The notes under the pieces are model-generated. The model had not been told where the DNA came from. It did no database searches and saw nothing but the letters and a program-made list of their open reading frames with translations. Shown here in pieces: positions 51,352-58,592 of a stretch of DNA of 64,000 nucleotides; positions within the stretch are counted from its first letter, which is position 1, and the number at the start of each line of letters is the position of its first letter. This DNA is from UBA2030 sp049969475 (GTDB lineage Bacteria; Bacteroidota; Bacteroidia; Bacteroidales; TTA-H9): assembly GCA_049969475.1 (NCBI GenBank), contig JBMFOU010000001.1, forward strand, positions 186,001-250,000. Reading direction: 5' to 3'. A program made the position numbers and the translations under genes.

Positions 51352-52230
51352 TTAGTTCTCAATTTCAATAACCAGATACTTGCTTGCACCCCAGAATTCC
51401 TGCGGATTTTTGATAAACAAGGTATCTGCCCGTTTCTTTCCACTGATGTAATAGCTGGAGGTGGGGTGTTTGGTAATGAGTTTGGCCTTTTTAGCCATCA
51501 GAGGAATGAACTCCAGCTTGCGGATATCTGTCTTGGTGAAATAATCTTTATTAAAATCTTCTTTTAGGGTTTTGTTACTTCCAATACCCAGGAAACCACC
51601 TTCTTTGTTAATTACGTTATTTTCCAAGAGTTCTTTCTTTGTGCCGATAGCATACCATGCAGTGTTAAGGGCGGTTGTTTTATTATCAAGCTCTTCTTTC
51701 TGTCTTTGAATTTCAGCAGCCTGATTGGCCGCGGTGGATTCCAGTTCTTCTACTTTGACATTAAGTTTTTCCACTTTAATGTTCATTTTTTCCAGTTCAG
51801 CCCTCAAATCTTCTATCTGGGCATTTTTTTCTTCTACCTGTGCATTGAGGAAAGCCACCATTTTTTCGAGTTCAGCCACCCGTGCATTGCTTTTCTTGAG
51901 CTTATTCTGAAGAGAGGCCACCATTTTTTTGTTTTTCACCAGTAGCTCGTATATAGCCTTGATGTCATCATTGATTTGATCCTTGGCAGAGCCTTTTACC
52001 TCTCCCCCTGTTGTATTTACGTTGATGATGTTTTCGAGGGCCTTGATGCTGTCAAGATTGCGTTGAATCGAATTGTAAGTGGTGATAAATTCGTAAAGAC
52101 TTTGGTCTTTCAATTGGGTAAGCTGCATGAGGCTGTCGTTTTTAGCCTGCAGTTTTTCCAGTTCCTTTTTATGCGAATTGCATGATGCCAAAACTGCGAT
52201 CATCACAGTGAGAAACAGGATTTTTTTCAT
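51352..52230 (-). CDS. Coiled-coil lipoprotein, unknown function
   Basis: A 292-residue probable lipoprotein with lipobox LASC (cysteine near residue 17). Residues about 20-205 are a long heptad-rich coiled coil (for example VEKLNVKVEELE), and about 215-292 form a small globular domain (KKELLENNVINKEGG, DIRKLEFIPLMAKKAKLI, YISGKKRADTLFI) that is typical of a conserved Bacteroidota family often annotated as hypothetical. Probably periplasmic and anchored in the outer membrane. The in-frame ATG at 52287 would hide the signal peptide; 52230 is used. Confidence 0.7.
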   Translation of the reverse strand: MKKILFLTVMIAVLASCNSHKKELEKLQAKNDSLMQLTQLKDQSLYEFITTYNSIQRNLDSIKALENIINVNTTGGEVKGSAKDQINDDIKAIYELLVKNKKMVASLQNKLKKSNARVAELEKMVAFLNAQVEEKNAQIEDLRAELEKMNIKVEKLNVKVEELESTAANQAAEIQRQKEELDNKTTALNTAWYAIGTKKELLENNVINKEGGFLGIGSNKTLKEDFNKDYFTKTDIRKLEFIPLMAKKAKLITKHPTSSYYISGKKRADTLFIKNPQEFWGASKYLVIEIEN

Positions 52231-52338
52231 GGGTTTATTGGTTTTTGAAAAGCGGCGGCAAAAGTACAAAAAAAGCCTGATTTTCAAATTTATTTTCAGA
52301 CCAACCCAAAAGCCCCTTGAGTTGCAGAAGGGCTGCCG

Positions 52339-52346
52339 TATCTTTG
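52339..52346 (+). promoter_or_regulatory. -7 box of rlmI-like gene
   Basis: TATCTTTG matches TAnnTTTG, 13 bases before the TTG start at 52360. Confidence 0.5.
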
Positions 52347-52359
52347 CCTAAAAAAGAAA

Positions 52360-53544
52360 TTGTATCCGGTAATTATTTTACACAAGGGGAGAGAGGACTC
52401 AGTCATGCGCCGGCATCCCTGGATTTTTTCAGGTGCTATTGCCCGCAAAGAGGGGGACTTATCTGTGGGTGATTTAGTAGCTGTGGCAGACTTTAAGGGT
52501 AAAACTCTGGGGTATGGCCTATATGAGGAAGGATCGCTGCAGGTACGCATGATAGGATTTGGCGAACAAACTCCTGATGAAGCATTCTGGGGAGAAAAGC
52601 TTCTTTCGGCCTACCATTTGAGAAAATCTCTTGGTTTGACGGATAATCCCCAAACCAATACCTATCGCCTGATTCATGCAGAAGGAGATGGTTTTCCGGG
52701 CTTGGTTGCCGATTATTACAATGGGGTATTGGTATTGCAGGCACAAACACCAGGCATGTATCGTCTTTTGCCGCAAATTACCCATTTGTTGCCTGGTGTT
52801 CTGGGGAATAAGCTTCAAGCGGTTTATTCTAAACCTGCGGAGTATGCCACTCGTTTCGATTCAGCCCTGAGAGATTCCCAGGGACTTTTATGGGGAGAAA
52901 TGGATGAAATAGAGATCCTAGAAAACGGCCATCGTTTTAAGGTAGATATTGTTTTGGGGCAGAAAACCGGCTTTTTCCTCGACCAGCGAGAAAATCGGTG
53001 GTTGGTGGCTCAGTATGCAGCCGGACGAAGAGTACTCAACTGCTATAGTTATTCCGGAGGCTTCAGTGTTTATGCATTGAAAGCGGGGGCTACACTGGTG
53101 CATTCGGTTGATTCTAGCCGAAAAGCCATTGAGGCTTGTCGTAGTAATTTAGTATTAAATGGATTTGACCCTGAAACCCATGTGTGTATAGAAGCCGATG
53201 CAATGGAATTTTTGGCCCGCATGGACAATGATTATGATTTGTTAATTCTCGATCCCCCGGCTTTTGCCAAACACCTCAATCAGAAATCGAAAGCACTTAA
53301 AGCCTATCGCTATATCAATCGTCTCGCCCTGTCTAAAGCTCGACCCGGTAGTTTCCTTTTTACTTTTTCGTGTTCGCAGGTGGTCGATACAGAATCTTTC
53401 CGGTCTACGGTTTTATCAGCTGCCATTGAGGTGGGTAGAGACGTTAAAATTTTACATGTCTTGCGTCAGCCCCCAGACCATCCTGTGAATATTTTCCAGC
53501 CTGAGTCAGAATACCTTAAAGGGCTAATGGTATATATAGCCTGA
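52360..53544 (+). CDS. rlmI: SAM-dependent RNA methyltransferase, RlmI-like (PUA + methyltransferase), TTG start
   Basis: RlmI makes 5-methylcytosine at position 1962 of 23S rRNA. The 394-residue protein has an N-terminal PUA domain (about 1-80: RRHPWIFSGAI, VADFKGKTLGYGLYEEGS), the central RlmI-type segment (EGDGFPGLVADYY, GQKTGFFLDQRENR) and a Rossmann domain with NCYSYSGGFSVYALKAGA, DPPAFAK and SCSQ (cysteine nucleophile region). Starting at the TTG keeps the first PUA strand (YPVIILHKG), while the first ATG (52405) would remove it; a -7 box lies just upstream. The exact target site is inferred from family. Confidence 0.88.
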   Translation: MYPVIILHKGREDSVMRRHPWIFSGAIARKEGDLSVGDLVAVADFKGKTLGYGLYEEGSLQVRMIGFGEQTPDEAFWGEKLLSAYHLRKSLGLTDNPQTNTYRLIHAEGDGFPGLVADYYNGVLVLQAQTPGMYRLLPQITHLLPGVLGNKLQAVYSKPAEYATRFDSALRDSQGLLWGEMDEIEILENGHRFKVDIVLGQKTGFFLDQRENRWLVAQYAAGRRVLNCYSYSGGFSVYALKAGATLVHSVDSSRKAIEACRSNLVLNGFDPETHVCIEADAMEFLARMDNDYDLLILDPPAFAKHLNQKSKALKAYRYINRLALSKARPGSFLFTFSCSQVVDTESFRSTVLSAAIEVGRDVKILHVLRQPPDHPVNIFQPESEYLKGLMVYIA

Positions 53545-53547
53545 GAT

Positions 53548-53587
53548 AAAAAAAGGTGGCTATGAATAGGGAAAGCCACCTTTTTTT
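53548..53587. terminator. Bidirectional terminator between rlmI and mrp
   Basis: GGTGGCT (53555-53561) pairs with AGCCACC (53574-53580), flanked by seven A on the left and seven T on the right, so it can end both convergent transcripts. Confidence 0.85.
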
Positions 53588-53602
53588 GAATAACTGATCT
53601 TA

Positions 53603-54712
53603 TTATCTTAAAGTATCAGGGTTTAATTCCACAATCCGGGTGGGTGGTAGATTATCGTTGCGTATGGCTACAGCACGGGCCACATTGGCAGCCAACACAT
53701 CGAAGGCTTTAGCTACTGGCGATTCAGTGTTGAGTGCTATGGGGTTGCCGGTGTCGCCTCCCTCGCAGATCGATTGCACCAGAGGAATTTCACCCAAAAG
53801 GGCTACTTTATAGGTTTCTGCGAATTTTCTTCCTCCTTCGCGCCCGAAGATGTAGTAGCGGTTCTGGGGAAGTTCAGCGGGAGTGAAATACGACATGTTT
53901 TCAACAATGCCCAGGATGGGTACATTGATTTTTTCCTGCGTGTACATATCGAGCGCCTTACGGGCATCGGCTAAAGCCACTTCCTGTGGGGTGGTAACGA
54001 TCACCACGCCTGTTACGCTGAGTTGCTGCACAAGGGTAAGATGGATATCTCCGGTGCCTGGAGGCATATCGATGACCATATAATCTAGTTCTTCCCAGTG
54101 GGAATCAGTAAATAGTTGGGTTAATGCGCTGGAGGCCATGGGTCCACGCCATACCAGGGCTTTGTCAGGTTCTACAAAGAATCCTATGGAAAGCACTTTC
54201 ACCCCGTATTTTTCGATGGGTTCTACCAGGTCGCGGCCGTTCAGTTTTATCATTCGCGGCCGGGTGTGGGTCAACCCAAACATGAGGGGCTGTGATGGAC
54301 CGTATATGTCTGCATCCAACAAACCCACACGGGCTCCCGTGCGGGCTAACGCTACCGCCAGATTGGCAGCTATCGTGCTCTTGCCCACGCCCCCTTTACC
54401 CGAGGCCACTGCAATGATGTTTTTTACATGGGCCATCATGTTTGATGTTTTTTCGCGCAAAGTTGTCACCCGGGATGTCATTTCTGGCTCAACAACCAGG
54501 TCAGGACTCACCAGCTCGTGAATAGCCCGTATGCAGTTTTTTTGCAATTCGCCTTTAAGCGGACAGGCAGGAGTGGTGAGTACTACTTTAAAGCTTACCC
54601 GGTTCCCTTCTATATGAAGGTCTTCGATCATGCCCAGGCTTACAAGATCCTTGTGAAGGTCAGGATCCATTACCTTACGGAGGGCATTGAGAATTTGTTC
54701 CTGTGTTACCAT
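53603..54712 (-). CDS. mrp: Mrp/NBP35-family iron-sulfur carrier ATPase
   Basis: Mrp/ApbC proteins carry and transfer Fe-S clusters. The 369-residue protein has an N-terminal MIP18/DUF59 domain (about 1-90, with TPACPLKGEL), then the deviant Walker A SGKGGVGKSTIA (about 105-116), LDADIYGPSQP and VIDMPPGTGD. The usual CPxC motif after ENMSYF is absent: the sequence reads ENMSYFTPAELPQN, as in other Bacteroidota Mrp, so cluster binding must use other residues or be lost. It is alone between a bidirectional terminator and the cyclo-ligase gene 63 bases upstream on the same strand. Confidence 0.92.
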   Translation of the reverse strand: MVTQEQILNALRKVMDPDLHKDLVSLGMIEDLHIEGNRVSFKVVLTTPACPLKGELQKNCIRAIHELVSPDLVVEPEMTSRVTTLREKTSNMMAHVKNIIAVASGKGGVGKSTIAANLAVALARTGARVGLLDADIYGPSQPLMFGLTHTRPRMIKLNGRDLVEPIEKYGVKVLSIGFFVEPDKALVWRGPMASSALTQLFTDSHWEELDYMVIDMPPGTGDIHLTLVQQLSVTGVVIVTTPQEVALADARKALDMYTQEKINVPILGIVENMSYFTPAELPQNRYYIFGREGGRKFAETYKVALLGEIPLVQSICEGGDTGNPIALNTESPVAKAFDVLAANVARAVAIRNDNLPPTRIVELNPDTLR

Positions 54713-54775
54713 ATTTATGTTGATTTAAGTATTTTAACTCCTGATTAGAGGTTTTTGACCAATACCGTGCCATTA

Positions 54776-55321
54776 TCAATCTGTCAGCACCATATCCATA
54801 GGGATATCATGCGAACTGACAGGTATTTGATCGAAGATTTGAAACTGAAAACAAACACCCAGCCGGAATGTTTTCATTCGGCTTAAAAGCCGGTCGTAGT
54901 ATGCTTTACCTCTGCCCAGGCGGTTGTTCTGGTGGTCGAAAGCAACCCCGGGTACAATTACCAGATCAATATGCTCTAATTGGGTGAAGTTTTCACCTGT
55001 AGGTTCTGCAATACCCAAGGGATTGGATACCTGCATTTGCTGAAGTCCAGTGAAAGGTCGTAATAATAGTTCCTCACCATTCATTACTGGGAGAAGTATG
55101 GTTTTTTGTTGATACCACTTCAGTATGAAGTCCTGTGTTTGCACTTCCCCAGGCAAAGCCCAATAGGCCAGGAGGGTTTGTGCTGCCTGAAAAACGGGTA
55201 TTTGCTCAACTTTTTCAAAAATGAGGGCCGAGCGTGCAAGTGCCTCTTCCGTTGAGAGAGCTTTTTTTCTTGCTTTGATAGATTGGCGTATGGCTTTTTT
55301 GAGTTCTTCGATGTCGTTCAT
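54776..55321 (-). CDS. 5-formyltetrahydrofolate cyclo-ligase
   Basis: The enzyme (MTHFS/YgfA) turns 5-formyl-THF into 5,10-methenyl-THF with ATP, recycling an inhibitory folate. The 181-residue product shows RQSIKARKKALS at the N-terminus, ALPGEVQTQDFI, and the signature VPGVAFDHQNNRLGRGKAYYDR split over about 133-154. Length is normal. It lies 63 bases upstream of mrp on the same strand and 64 bases after sppA, so one transcript is possible. Confidence 0.94.
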   Translation of the reverse strand: MNDIEELKKAIRQSIKARKKALSTEEALARSALIFEKVEQIPVFQAAQTLLAYWALPGEVQTQDFILKWYQQKTILLPVMNGEELLLRPFTGLQQMQVSNPLGIAEPTGENFTQLEHIDLVIVPGVAFDHQNNRLGRGKAYYDRLLSRMKTFRLGVCFQFQIFDQIPVSSHDIPMDMVLTD

Positions 55322-55385
55322 GATAAAAAAATACCGGCAGCCCTATAGATGGCAGGCCGCCGGTGCAAAAGTACGTTTTTAAGGA

Positions 55386-57158
55386 TTATCTGAAATAGAT
55401 GGCAAAGGGCATACGGGCCTGAACGCCATGGCTGGTTGCCAGGTTCTGCAGGGTTTTGAGATAGGTGTAATGAACGCCGAGTTGTCTTCTAAGCATCACC
55501 TCGCTGTTATCCCCGCTTAGACTTTCCATGAGTTGGGTGAACGGGTCTTTTTGTAAAGGATATTCAACAATTTTATAATTATCGATAGCAGCCATACGGG
55601 CAGCTTCGGCAATAGCATCGTACAAACCTCCCCATTCATCAATAAGACCTATGGCCCTGGCATCCACACCACTCCAAACTCTTCCTTGCCCAATCGAGTC
55701 AACCTTTGAGCGGGATAGGTTGCGGCCTTGGGCCACGTGGTCCACAAAGGTAGAGTATACCTCTTCTATGGACTTAAGTAATACCTGTTTCTGATACTCG
55801 GTGAGGGGCCGATTGACACCCACGAATTCAGCATTGGCATTCGATTTGGCATGATCGAACGTAATACCCAATCTTTCGTTGAGGAGCTTCTGTGCATTGG
55901 GAATAATGCCCAGCACCCCAATGGATCCAGTAATGGAGGTGGGATCGGCAAATATCTTGGTGGCATTGCAGGCAATATAATATCCCCCTGAGCCGGCTAC
56001 ATCGCCAAAAGAAGCTATGACGGGCTTTTCTTTTCGGGTAAGTTCAACCTCGCGCCAAATGATATCGCTGGTCAGGGCACTACCTCCGCCTGAATTAACG
56101 CGTAGTACCACAGCCTTAACGTTTTTATCCTCCCGGGCTTTACGCAGGGCCGCAGGTATATTACGGGTTCCGATGCTGCTCTCGTCGCCTTTGCCATCCA
56201 CTACGTCGCCTAAAGCATAAATTACAGCGATTTTTTTCGAACGGTCCACTTTTTGGGGAGTTGGTTCGGGAGCATGGAAGTAATCGGACATGGCCATGTA
56301 GTTAAGTTCTGTGGCAGAATCAACCTCCATTTTTTCACGAAGAACCTTTTCTAATTCGTCTTTGTATAGCAACTGGTCAATCAGGCCGGCTTTATGGGCT
56401 TTCTCGGCAGAATATCCACTCAGACTGTCTGCCAATTGGTTTAGTCTTTCCACACTGATCCCTCGGTCTTTGGATATCTGTGCTATCATGTTGTTCCATA
56501 TGGTGTTAACCAACTGTTGCGTTTGTTCGCGGTTTTCAGGACTCATCTTTTCGAGCATGAAAGGCTCTACAGCACTTTTGTATTTTCCATGGCGTATAAT
56601 TTGAGCCTCTACGTCAATTTTATCGAGCATGCGTTTGAAAAACACCAGATCTGCCATCAGCCCTTTAAACTCGAGGTTGCCTTCGGGATGCATGCATACC
56701 TGGTCGGCAACAGAAGCCAGATAATATCCTCCCTGACTGTAGCTGTTGGCATAGGCAACCACAAATTTACCCGAGGTTTTGAAATCGCTCAGTTCTTTCC
56801 TGAGTTCTTCAGCAAGGGCCATACCTGACGGCCCTTGAGATACCTCTAGTAAAATACCGCTGATCTTGGGATCGTTCTTGGCCTTACGTAAATTTTTAAT
56901 CAGTTCATTCAAGCCGTAGACCTCTTCATTATCAAAGTTTTGCCAATTGATGCTATTGAATGGATTGACGGGTTGGCGGTCTTGTATATCCCGGTCGAGG
57001 GTCAGGCGCAGAATGGTTTTTTCTTTGACCTCCACTTCGGTTTTATTGCTGAAGGTGGCCAAACTGGCTATGATGCCCAGAGAAAGTAGAAAAAACAGGA
57101 GCAAGGTCACTGTGGTTCCGAGTACAGATGCAAAAAAGAATTTGAGAAACTGTTTCAT
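55386..57158 (-). CDS. sppA: Signal peptide peptidase SppA, 67 kDa type
   Basis: SppA is a membrane-anchored Ser-Lys protease that degrades cleaved signal peptides. The 590-residue long form has an N-terminal membrane helix (about 10-32) and two tandem S49 domains. The N-terminal half carries the lysine (RHGKYKSAVEPFM) and the C-terminal half the serine (SFGDVAGSGGYYIACNATKI and ITGSIGVLG). Length matches E. coli-type SppA. A -33/-7 promoter (TTG at 57220-57218, TAATTTTG at 57199-57192, 18 bases apart) lies upstream, divergent to folK. Confidence 0.95.
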   Translation of the reverse strand: MKQFLKFFFASVLGTTVTLLLFFLLSLGIIASLATFSNKTEVEVKEKTILRLTLDRDIQDRQPVNPFNSINWQNFDNEEVYGLNELIKNLRKAKNDPKISGILLEVSQGPSGMALAEELRKELSDFKTSGKFVVAYANSYSQGGYYLASVADQVCMHPEGNLEFKGLMADLVFFKRMLDKIDVEAQIIRHGKYKSAVEPFMLEKMSPENREQTQQLVNTIWNNMIAQISKDRGISVERLNQLADSLSGYSAEKAHKAGLIDQLLYKDELEKVLREKMEVDSATELNYMAMSDYFHAPEPTPQKVDRSKKIAVIYALGDVVDGKGDESSIGTRNIPAALRKAREDKNVKAVVLRVNSGGGSALTSDIIWREVELTRKEKPVIASFGDVAGSGGYYIACNATKIFADPTSITGSIGVLGIIPNAQKLLNERLGITFDHAKSNANAEFVGVNRPLTEYQKQVLLKSIEEVYSTFVDHVAQGRNLSRSKVDSIGQGRVWSGVDARAIGLIDEWGGLYDAIAEAARMAAIDNYKIVEYPLQKDPFTQLMESLSGDNSEVMLRRQLGVHYTYLKTLQNLATSHGVQARMPFAIYFR

Positions 57159-57191
57159 AGATATCTGGATTAAAAGAGTTTTCTATTGATA

Positions 57192-57220
57192 CAAAATTAG
57201 CATTTCCTTTGTCGAATCAA
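57192..57220 (-). promoter_or_regulatory. Promoter of sppA (-33/-7)
   Basis: Minus strand: TTG (57220-57218), 18 bases, TAATTTTG (57199-57192). The predicted leader is about 27 nt. Confidence 0.55.
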
Positions 57221-57235
57221 AGTCAATGGTTTTTT

Positions 57236-57766
57236 ATGATGGATAAGGAACTTGAAAGTGTTTTTCTCTCACTTGGAAGCAACCAGGGGAATCGCATGGA
57301 GTATATTATAAATGCAATTCAGCAATTAAGGCCATTGAGCGAAAAGCCCTTACGAGTATCGGGAATTTATGAAACGGAGCCCTGGGGGTTTACTGCCCCA
57401 CAAAGTTTTTACAACCTGGCTGCGGAGTTGAAGACCAAACTGACTCCTGGGGATTTTATCATGAAAATTCTTGCTATTGAGGCTACGTTGGGTCGAAAAC
57501 GTACGGAAGATCCTGGTTACCAGTCGAGGCCTATTGACATTGATATTTTGTTTTTTGGTGAAAAAATCATTCTGTCGCCCGAGCTTACCGTGCCTCATCC
57601 CCAACTGCATATGCGTCGTTTTGTCCTTGAGCCCCTGGCAGAATTGGCTCCCCTCTTTGTTCATCCATTGATAGGAAAAACGGTTATTGAGCTGTTAGAC
57701 CGATGCCAGGATGAGGGAAAGGTTATTTACCTGTCTCCTTTTCCCCGGAATGGGGATATTGTTTAA
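57236..57766 (+). CDS. folK: 6-hydroxymethyl-7,8-dihydropterin pyrophosphokinase
   Basis: FolK transfers pyrophosphate from ATP to the pterin precursor of folate. The 176-residue protein shows FLSLGSNQGNR at the N-terminus, SGIYETEPWGF, the YNLAAELKT strand, EATLGRKRTED and the signature SRPIDIDILFFG, then VPHPQLHMRRFVLEPLAEL. The start is ATG 57236 or 57239; an upstream TTG (57209) is unlikely because it overlaps the divergent sppA promoter. The deoxynucleoside kinase gene follows after 34 bases. Confidence 0.95.
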   Translation: MMDKELESVFLSLGSNQGNRMEYIINAIQQLRPLSEKPLRVSGIYETEPWGFTAPQSFYNLAAELKTKLTPGDFIMKILAIEATLGRKRTEDPGYQSRPIDIDILFFGEKIILSPELTVPHPQLHMRRFVLEPLAELAPLFVHPLIGKTVIELLDRCQDEGKVIYLSPFPRNGDIV

Positions 57767-57800
57767 ATTGCCGCTTTAACCCGTCCGCATACGAAGTGTA

Positions 57801-58439
57801 ATGAATGATCTGAAATACAGATATATTACGATTGAAGGTTGCATTGGAGCCGGTAAAACCACCCTGGCCCGCATGCTGTCGGCCGATTTTCATACCCGTC
57901 TGATTCTCGAACAGTTTGAGGAAAATTCTTTCCTTCCCAAATTTTACCAGGACCCGGCGCGTTATGCCTTTCCCCTTGAACTGAGTTTTCTAGCGGATCG
58001 ATTTCAGCAACTTAAAAACCAGGTGATTAATCTCGATATGTTTCATCCGCATATCGTTTCAGATTATCACATACAGAAATCCCTCATTTTCGCCCGCAAG
58101 ACGCTGCAGTCTGATGAATTTTCGCTGTTCATGCGCCTCTATCAGATAATGATTGCCCAACTGCCTGTGCCCGAGTTGTTTGTGTATCTTTATTTACCAG
58201 TCGATCGGTTGCTGGCCAATATTAAAAAAAGGGGACGTCCCTATGAACAAAGCATTACGGCAGATTATCTGAGTTTAATCCAGGAAAGTTATTTTGAGTT
58301 TATTCGTCAACAGAATAATTTACGTGTCGTGGTGATAGATACCCGATCCATTGATTTTGTAGAAAACCGGGCTGATTATGAATGGTTGGTCTCGGTGATC
58401 AATGCAGAATATCCGATAGGGGTGACCACGATCAGTTAA
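57801..58439 (+). CDS. Deoxynucleoside kinase
   Basis: A 212-residue kinase of the dNK/dGK family that phosphorylates deoxynucleosides in the salvage pathway. Seen: P-loop EGCIGAGKTTLA (12-23), the ERS/DRF-type segment LADRFQQLKNQ, a histidine-aspartate SDYHIQKS area and the LID-region arginines KKRGRPYEQ. Substrate preference (dA, dG or dC/T) cannot be told by eye. It is downstream of folK on the same strand. Confidence 0.9.
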   Translation: MNDLKYRYITIEGCIGAGKTTLARMLSADFHTRLILEQFEENSFLPKFYQDPARYAFPLELSFLADRFQQLKNQVINLDMFHPHIVSDYHIQKSLIFARKTLQSDEFSLFMRLYQIMIAQLPVPELFVYLYLPVDRLLANIKKRGRPYEQSITADYLSLIQESYFEFIRQQNNLRVVVIDTRSIDFVENRADYEWLVSVINAEYPIGVTTIS

Positions 58440-58534
58440 CCATTGTTATCTTTCTTATTATTTCCATAATGCTGAGCTCCCACGTAGGTCAGGGAATTAT
58501 GGATTTTTATTGTGTTGGATGGTTTTCGTTTGAA

Positions 58535-58566
58535 TAAAAAAGAAACCCCGCTATGCGAGCGGGGTT
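58535..58566 (-). terminator. Terminator of the OmpA/TPR gene
   Basis: AACCCCGC (58544-58551) pairs with GCGGGGTT (58559-58566); on the minus strand a T-rich tract follows. It lies 26 bases after the stop codon of the OmpA/TPR gene. Confidence 0.85.
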
Positions 58567-58592
58567 CCATAATCCACGGGGGCCTATACGTA

